From the NCBI RefSeq assembly GCF_008304605.1, contig NZ_PIJY01000003.1, positions 1 to 57,135 on the forward strand: DNA of 57,135 bases, given 5' to 3'. The DNA is from Oceanobacillus polygoni (GTDB lineage Bacteria; Bacillota; Bacilli; Bacillales; Amphibacillaceae). The position numbers and the translations under genes are program-made. The notes under the pieces are model-generated. The model had not been told where the DNA came from. It worked only from the letters and a program-made list of their open reading frames with translations, and searched no databases. How positions within the stretch are numbered: the stretch's first letter is position 1; each line of letters starts with the position of its first letter. Shown in pieces: positions 52,517 through 57,135 of the stretch.

Positions 52517-52631
52517 GTAGCGTTTTGCTACTTGTTAATTACAAGTATATAGTAGCGATTTGCTACAGTCAATAGTTTTTTGTACTTTTTTGATACATTT
52601 TTTATTCTTTTTTTATGTAGCTTTATGCTAC
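52517..52631. promoter_or_regulatory. ICE-2 switch region: three operators and two promoters
   Basis: Operators GTAGC-N5-GCTAC lie at 52517-52531, 52552-52566 and 52617-52631. The leftward promoter has -35 TTGACT (complement of 52567-52572), a 17-bp spacer and -10 TATACT (complement of 52544-52549); operator 2 fills the spacer. Rightward, TATAAT at 52645-52650 has a weak -35 at 52622-52627 within operator 3. Confidence 0.82.
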
Positions 52632-52706
52632 CAAAAATTACGGGTATAATAATCACATAAGAACGGATTACAATTGTATACCGTTATAGAAATGAGGTTA
52701 TTTAAA

Positions 52707-53051
52707 ATGTTAGGCGATAGACTAAAAAAGCTAAGAAAGCAACATAATCTATCTCAAGAAGAACTATCAAAAAAATTAGATATATCAAGAGGAACATATG
52801 CTCATTATGAAATAAATAAAAGACAGCCTGATTACGAAACACTAAAAAAAATTGCTAATTACTTTAATGTATCATTGGATTTTTTAATCACTGGAAACGA
52901 ATTTAGCAATTCACCAGATGAAATGTGGAAAGAATTTCTAGACCCTAAAACACAAATATTTTTTAAAGATTTACAGGGTGCTCCAGAAGAAAAAATAGAA
53001 GAATTAATTCGTTTTTGGGAATTCATTCAAGAAAGAGACAAAAAAAAATAG
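52707..53051 (+). CDS. ImmR-like XRE repressor of ICE-2
   Basis: A 114-residue protein: N-terminal HTH (LSQEELSKKLDISRGTYAHYE) and C-terminal helical region for oligomerisation and protease recognition. ATG 52707 lies 9 bases after ATGAGG. Together with the following ImmA-like protease it matches the ImmR/ImmA derepression pair of ICEBs1 and many phages. It likely binds the three palindromes and represses the transfer promoter while tuning its own. Confidence 0.87.
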   Translation: MLGDRLKKLRKQHNLSQEELSKKLDISRGTYAHYEINKRQPDYETLKKIANYFNVSLDFLITGNEFSNSPDEMWKEFLDPKTQIFFKDLQGAPEEKIEELIRFWEFIQERDKKK

Positions 53052-53116
53052 GCTCTATATTTAGGGCTTTTTTTATACCATTCAATCGAACAAATGTTTC
53101 TAAGAGGTGATTAATT

Positions 53117-53608
53117 ATGAAATATCAATCAACACTATTAGAGGACGCAATAAAAAAATTTTATAATCAGTTAAACATTCATAATCCTAGCCAATTAGAT
53201 ATGAGAGAAATAGCCAAATCATTAAATATCCCTATACACTTTTTGCCTATTCATAGTAGAACTTACAACGGAGAAATTATTATTGATTCCCGATTACCTC
53301 CAGAAATCCAATGGGAAGACTTTGGACATGAACTCTGTCACATCCTTTTACAATATGGTAATCAAATAATAAACATAAACACTCTTTTTTTAGAATATCA
53401 AGAATGGAAAGCTAATAATTTTGCACTGCATTTTTGTGTTCCCACTTTTATGTTGCAAAAATATAAAATAAGTACCATTAATGAAGGTATTTATATAATT
53501 AAAAATAAGTTCAACGTTACTGATGAAATTGCAAAAAAAAGACTGAATCATTATAGAAATCAATTGATTCAATCTAATTCAAAAACTACATATTGGTTTT
53601 ATAAATAG
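53117..53608 (+). CDS. ImmA/IrrE-family metalloprotease
   Basis: A 163-residue protease with zinc motif HELCH (FGHELCHILLQYG) near residues 76-80 and third ligand Glu in YQEWKANNFALHF. Such proteins cleave the ImmR-type repressor after a damage or quorum signal, freeing the element. AGAGGTG precedes ATG 53117. It forms an operon with the repressor. The region after it, 53609-53922, holds nothing I recognise. Confidence 0.9.
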   Translation: MKYQSTLLEDAIKKFYNQLNIHNPSQLDMREIAKSLNIPIHFLPIHSRTYNGEIIIDSRLPPEIQWEDFGHELCHILLQYGNQIININTLFLEYQEWKANNFALHFCVPTFMLQKYKISTINEGIYIIKNKFNVTDEIAKKRLNHYRNQLIQSNSKTTYWFYK

Positions 53609-53922
53609 GAATTAAAGGATTACGAGTTTAATTAATTGTAATAATATTGTCAATTGGCTGGATTCCTTTGTACTCTCAAAAACATCATCACCATTACTTA
53701 GGAAGGAAGTAATTGCTAAATAGCAAATTAAAAAATCTTCCGACAAAGCACTATTATTGTATAACCCAAGATATTTCTTTTTACCATCCTGTATCTATCT
53801 TCATGAAAAATTTTTTCAAACAAGTTTATTATCATAATTTGCATGTTAGGTTCCTCTAATAAAAATTTTTTACTGGCTTGAGTAATAAATATATTTCTAC
53901 AAATAGTATTTTTACTTTTCTA

Positions 53923-53953
53923 TTGACATTAACGTTGCGTAATACCTTATAGT
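53923..53953 (+). promoter_or_regulatory. MerR-type promoter with 19-bp spacer
   Basis: TTGACA (53923-53928) and TATAGT (53948-53953) are separated by 19 bp with a weak dyad around ACGTTGCGTAAT. Elongated spacers are the hallmark of promoters that MerR regulators activate by DNA distortion. Confidence 0.65.
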
Positions 53954-53977
53954 TCCAAATGAAGGAGGTGCTAAAAG

Positions 53978-54724
53978 GTGGTAAAGAGAGTAAGAGAAGT
54001 GGCTGATTTAATCGGTGTTAGTACGCGTACACTGCGTCACTATGACCAGATTGGATTGTTGTCTCCAAAAGAAACTACCAGTGCTGGCTATCGATTATAC
54101 TCGGAAGAAAACCTTAAAACGTTACAACAAATTTTATTCTTTAAAGAACTTGGTTTTCCCCTAAAGGAAATAAAAAAGATTATATATAGCCCTTCATTTA
54201 ATCAACGGGAAGCATTGCTTCTCCAACGGAAAATGTTAATAGAGAAACGAAATAATATTGATAAAATGATTAAAACTATCGATAAAACAATTAAACATAT
54301 GCTAGGTGAAATAGAGATGACAAATGAAGAAAAATTTGAAGGCATTAACTTTAGTCATAAAGCATATGAACAAGAAGCACGTATACGTTGGGGAAATCAA
54401 TCTGTTGAGCATTTAAATGCAAAAATAAAAAGCATGTCAAAGGAAGAGCAAAAAAGTTTATCGAAAAGATGGGAGACAATTTTCAATAAGCTTGCCCTCT
54501 TTCGTGACTATTCAGCCGAATCTCAAGATGTACAAGCTATCATAAAAGAATGGTATGATTTTTTAAACGAAAATTTTAAGAACTACTCTCTTGATGAATT
54601 CTATGGATTAGGTCTGCTTTACATGGAAGATGAACGATTTACAAAAAACATTGAACAGTATGGTGCAGGTTTAACGAGATTGATGAGTGAAGCAATGAAA
54701 GTATTTGTAGATAATCAAAAATAA
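53978..54724 (+). CDS. MerR-family regulator
   Basis: A 248-residue regulator: winged HTH (REVADLIGVSTRTLRHYDQIG, AGYRLYSEENL), coiled coil, and a TipA-S-like ligand domain (about residues 130-248) of the kind that binds peptide antibiotics or hydrophobic drugs. GTG 53978 follows GGAGGTG. It heads an operon with the protease gene, five bases apart from its stop by the RBS, and probably autoregulates from the 19-bp-spacer promoter. Confidence 0.87.
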   Translation: MVKRVREVADLIGVSTRTLRHYDQIGLLSPKETTSAGYRLYSEENLKTLQQILFFKELGFPLKEIKKIIYSPSFNQREALLLQRKMLIEKRNNIDKMIKTIDKTIKHMLGEIEMTNEEKFEGINFSHKAYEQEARIRWGNQSVEHLNAKIKSMSKEEQKSLSKRWETIFNKLALFRDYSAESQDVQAIIKEWYDFLNENFKNYSLDEFYGLGLLYMEDERFTKNIEQYGAGLTRLMSEAMKVFVDNQK

Positions 54725-54737
54725 AAAGGTGGTAACA

Positions 54738-55634
54738 ATGAAATTAATTATAGAAAACACAATTGAACAATATGAACAGTTATTCTCTATGGACGAAGAT
54801 AGAGAAAATTATTTCCGATACTCCATGATGAAACCTTTTGAAAAGATGTGGAACACGATTAATGTTCCATTAAAGGCAAAAGAACCCAATGGTTATGATG
54901 TCATAATGGCAACAAATATGCTTGGATACCTTCATGTATCGGAAACCAATACTGGAAGAAAAGCATTAGAAAATCTAAAAGAAATTAAAGCCCTTGAAAC
55001 AGCACGTAATGCGTTGAACGATTGCATTCATTTTATTGAAAAAAATAATTTAAATATAAATGCGGATGAATTAAGATTTGGAATGTATATAGCTGACCCG
55101 AAGAAACTAGAATTACAAAAAGGTTATTGTGGATTTGGCGGAATTCCTGGATTTATTCAAGTGTCTATTTATCCCGATTCCTATAATATTCCTAAAATTC
55201 CTGCTGTCATTGCCCATGAACTTAACCATAACATCCGTTTTTCTTACTTTGATTGGGATCATGGCAATGTAACTGTTGGTGATTATTTAATCATAGAAGG
55301 CTTGGCGGAATCATTTGCAAAAGAAATGTATGGCGCAGAGCTTTTAGGACCTTGGGTGACCTCTTTTGATAAAGAAGACTTAGAGTATTCTACCGAAGTA
55401 ATAAAAGACGCATTAGATGTTAAGGGGTTTGCGGAAGTTAGTAGCTACATGTTTGGAGATAAAATTTCAGTGGAACAAGGATACCAACCTGTGGGGCTAT
55501 CACCATTTGCTGGTTATGCTGTAGGATTCCAAGTTGTACAGTCTTTTATGAAAGAAAATAACATAGGAATTGCAGAAGCAACCCTATTAGGAACAGATGA
55601 AATAATTAATAATTGTGGATTGTTTACTAAATAA
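54738..55634 (+). CDS. DUF2268 predicted zinc protease (YjaZ-like)
   Basis: A 298-residue protein with HExxH motif AHELNHNIRFSYFDW near residue 160 and a downstream glutamate region (IIEGLAESFAKEMYG), the DUF2268 active site. ATG 54738 lies after AAGGTGG. It is commonly found beside MerR regulators in bacilli; substrates are unknown. Confidence 0.85.
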   Translation: MKLIIENTIEQYEQLFSMDEDRENYFRYSMMKPFEKMWNTINVPLKAKEPNGYDVIMATNMLGYLHVSETNTGRKALENLKEIKALETARNALNDCIHFIEKNNLNINADELRFGMYIADPKKLELQKGYCGFGGIPGFIQVSIYPDSYNIPKIPAVIAHELNHNIRFSYFDWDHGNVTVGDYLIIEGLAESFAKEMYGAELLGPWVTSFDKEDLEYSTEVIKDALDVKGFAEVSSYMFGDKISVEQGYQPVGLSPFAGYAVGFQVVQSFMKENNIGIAEATLLGTDEIINNCGLFTK

Positions 55635-55780
55635 AAACGGATGAACAACCCAGACTAAAAATAAATGTTTTACCATATGAATTAATTGAAACAAAACAAT
55701 CTACTTTTACTCAAAAATAGTATAGAACGAGTAATTTTCATATCATTATTATAAAATATAGTGTAAAGAGGAGTGAGATA

Positions 55781-57088
55781 ATGGAACTACCAAAAATTCA
55801 TTTTTCATCTAGTAGCATTTTGATTGATTCTTGGATGAAAATTTTGATTACTGGTCTCTCTCCAGATGATGTTGTAACGCTTAAAGCCGAAATGCGGGAT
55901 AACTTAGGAACAGAATGGGAATCCCACGCTATATTTAAAGCTGATTCTAACGGAAAAATTGATTTAAGGACTGCAAAACCAATGTCAGGAACTTATACTG
56001 AAGTCGATGAAACAGGTCTTTTTTGGTCTATGTTGCCTGTCTCCAATATAAAATCAAACAAGCAAACATCATTAAAACCCTTGGAAACCAAATTAGTATT
56101 GATAAGACAAAAAGAAGTATTAGATGTAATCTCTTTGAAACGTCATTTTGTTTTACCCGAAATTAAAAGAATCCCTATTCATGAACAAGGGTTAGTTGCA
56201 ACATCTTTTTTCCATCCCGAAGAGGAACCTCTTCCAACCATCATTATCCTTGGAGGGTCTGAGGGTGGGTTATATGAGGAACAGGCGGCACTTTTAGCTT
56301 CCTATGGGTTTAACACGCTAGCTTTAGCTTACTTTGGTGTGGAAGATTTACCAGATGAGTTGGTTAATATTCCAATTGATAATATTGAAAAAGCTATAAA
56401 TTGGCTAAGTAGTCAACCGAATGTAGATTCTAATAAACTTGGTATGATGGGAACATCAAAGGGTGGAGAGCTAGCACTATTGTCAGCTTCCATGTTTCCA
56501 GCAATTAAAGCAGTGGTGGGGTATGTACCAAGTTCGGTTGTCTATCCTGGTATTAGTCAAAAAAATGGAAGTTCTTCCTCTTGGAATTATAAAGGAGAGG
56601 AAATTCCCTATGCAAAAGGGAAAATACCTGAAAAGGTTGGGGCTTCTTTAGGAAATTGTATACAAACAGGAAAACCTTTAATCTTTCGGGATTGGTATCT
56701 GCATTTGGCGGAAGGACAAACGAATGCCGAAATTTCAGTAGAAAACATAAATGGTCCTGTTCTTTTGATTTCGGGTGGTGATGATAAATTGTGGCCATCA
56801 GATATAATGTCTGATAGAGTAATAGAGCGTTTAAAGCGAAACAATCATCCCTTTTATTTTGAACATAAAATCTATCCCAGTGCGGGGCATTATTTTATTG
56901 CTCCTGGCATGCCAACAACCCATTCAGATAAGATTTCTTTTGCTTCGAATTCCACAATGCTACTTGGTGGAAACTCTCATGACAATGCGGTTGCTCATGC
57001 TGACGCTTGGAGAAAAGCAAAGGAGTTTTTTAAAGAATATTTAGGTGAACAGGAAAGAGGCTGGGACAAAACCCCAGTAAGAAAATAA
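55781..57088 (+). CDS. BAAT-type acyl-CoA thioester hydrolase family protein
   Basis: A 435-residue protein: N-terminal immunoglobulin-like thioesterase/BAAT_N domain (about residues 12-130), then an alpha/beta hydrolase domain with nucleophile in MMGTSKGGELAL near residue 233, acid in SGGDDKLWP near 332 and His in SAGHYF near 370. AGAGGAGTG precedes ATG 55781. In bacteria the natural substrate is unknown; members are linked to acyl or antibiotic-ester turnover. It is followed by a strong terminator. Confidence 0.87.
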   Translation: MELPKIHFSSSSILIDSWMKILITGLSPDDVVTLKAEMRDNLGTEWESHAIFKADSNGKIDLRTAKPMSGTYTEVDETGLFWSMLPVSNIKSNKQTSLKPLETKLVLIRQKEVLDVISLKRHFVLPEIKRIPIHEQGLVATSFFHPEEEPLPTIIILGGSEGGLYEEQAALLASYGFNTLALAYFGVEDLPDELVNIPIDNIEKAINWLSSQPNVDSNKLGMMGTSKGGELALLSASMFPAIKAVVGYVPSSVVYPGISQKNGSSSSWNYKGEEIPYAKGKIPEKVGASLGNCIQTGKPLIFRDWYLHLAEGQTNAEISVENINGPVLLISGGDDKLWPSDIMSDRVIERLKRNNHPFYFEHKIYPSAGHYFIAPGMPTTHSDKISFASNSTMLLGGNSHDNAVAHADAWRKAKEFFKEYLGEQERGWDKTPVRK

Positions 57089-57119
57089 GCGTGGTACCTC
57101 GGGTACCACGCTTATTTTT
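57089..57119 (+). terminator. Strong terminator after the BAAT gene
   Basis: GCGTGGTACC (57089-57098), loop TCG, GGTACCACGC (57102-57111), then a T-rich run. Confidence 0.9.
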
Positions 57120-57135
57120 ATTATAAATATCATAT

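Overview
The window looks like low-GC, AT-rich DNA of a Gram-positive Bacillales-type bacterium. The evidence is strong purine-rich ribosome binding sites, frequent TTG and GTG starts, Bacillaceae-type families (Bce transporter, GrpB, GAP-family, DUF2306, DUF2268 proteins) and Tn916/ICEBs1-type conjugation genes. I see no rRNA, tRNA or CRISPR array. Everything is read from sequence and memory of families; no search was run.

The window is dominated by two integrative conjugative elements (ICEs) lying tail to tail, with their integrases converging near 33.8 kb. ICE-1 (plus strand, from at least 3.1 kb to 33.7 kb) is a Tn916 relative with the order Orf23-Orf22-Orf21(coupling)-oriT-Orf20(relaxase)-Orf19-ArdA-Orf17-Orf16(VirB4)-Orf15-Orf14-Orf13. 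Its left flank (0-3 kb) carries a decapitated OLD-type nuclease, a UvrD-like helicase and a cytosine-5 methyltransferase. Where Tn916 has tet(M), ICE-1 has two cargo blocks. The first (14.8-24.7 kb) is a patchwork of a hydrolase, ArsR with an AHSA1 partner, DUF2306, VOC, AraC, GrpB, TetR with a GAP-family protein, an acyltransferase, two TetR relics and an IS3 scrap. The second (26.2-30.8 kb) is a Bce-type ABC transporter with its two-component system, probably for peptide-antibiotic resistance. The Bce block is bracketed by two copies of an [Orf7]-Orf8-structured RNA module. One copy leads into a SHOCT peptide, which in related elements precedes a serine recombinase that is missing here. The other leads into DUF3173 and a tyrosine integrase, so ICE-1 appears to be a chimera of two element tails.

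ICE-2 (minus strand, 33.8 kb to at least 52.5 kb) has integrase, DUF3173, lysozyme/M23 hydrolase, VirB6-like, VirB4, TcpE, TcpD, TcpC, MOBT relaxase with oriT inside its coding start, coupling protein and a leading module. The leading module includes a protein resembling the CRISPR-associated ring nuclease Csx16. ICE-2 is controlled by an ImmR/ImmA-type switch (52.7-53.6 kb) over a divergent promoter with three GTAGC-N5-GCTAC operators, one of them filling the -35/-10 spacer of the transfer promoter. The long transfer operon contains at least seven intrinsic-terminator-like hairpins and a roughly 300-nt structured leader, which suggests processive antitermination.

The right flank (53.9-57.1 kb) holds a MerR regulator with a 19-bp-spacer promoter, a DUF2268 protease and a BAAT-type acyl hydrolase. 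It may be ICE-2 cargo or chromosome. The strongest candidates for something undescribed are the duplicated ICE-1 RNA with compensatory changes, the ICE-2 leader RNA with its internal terminators, and the ICE-borne Csx16-like protein.
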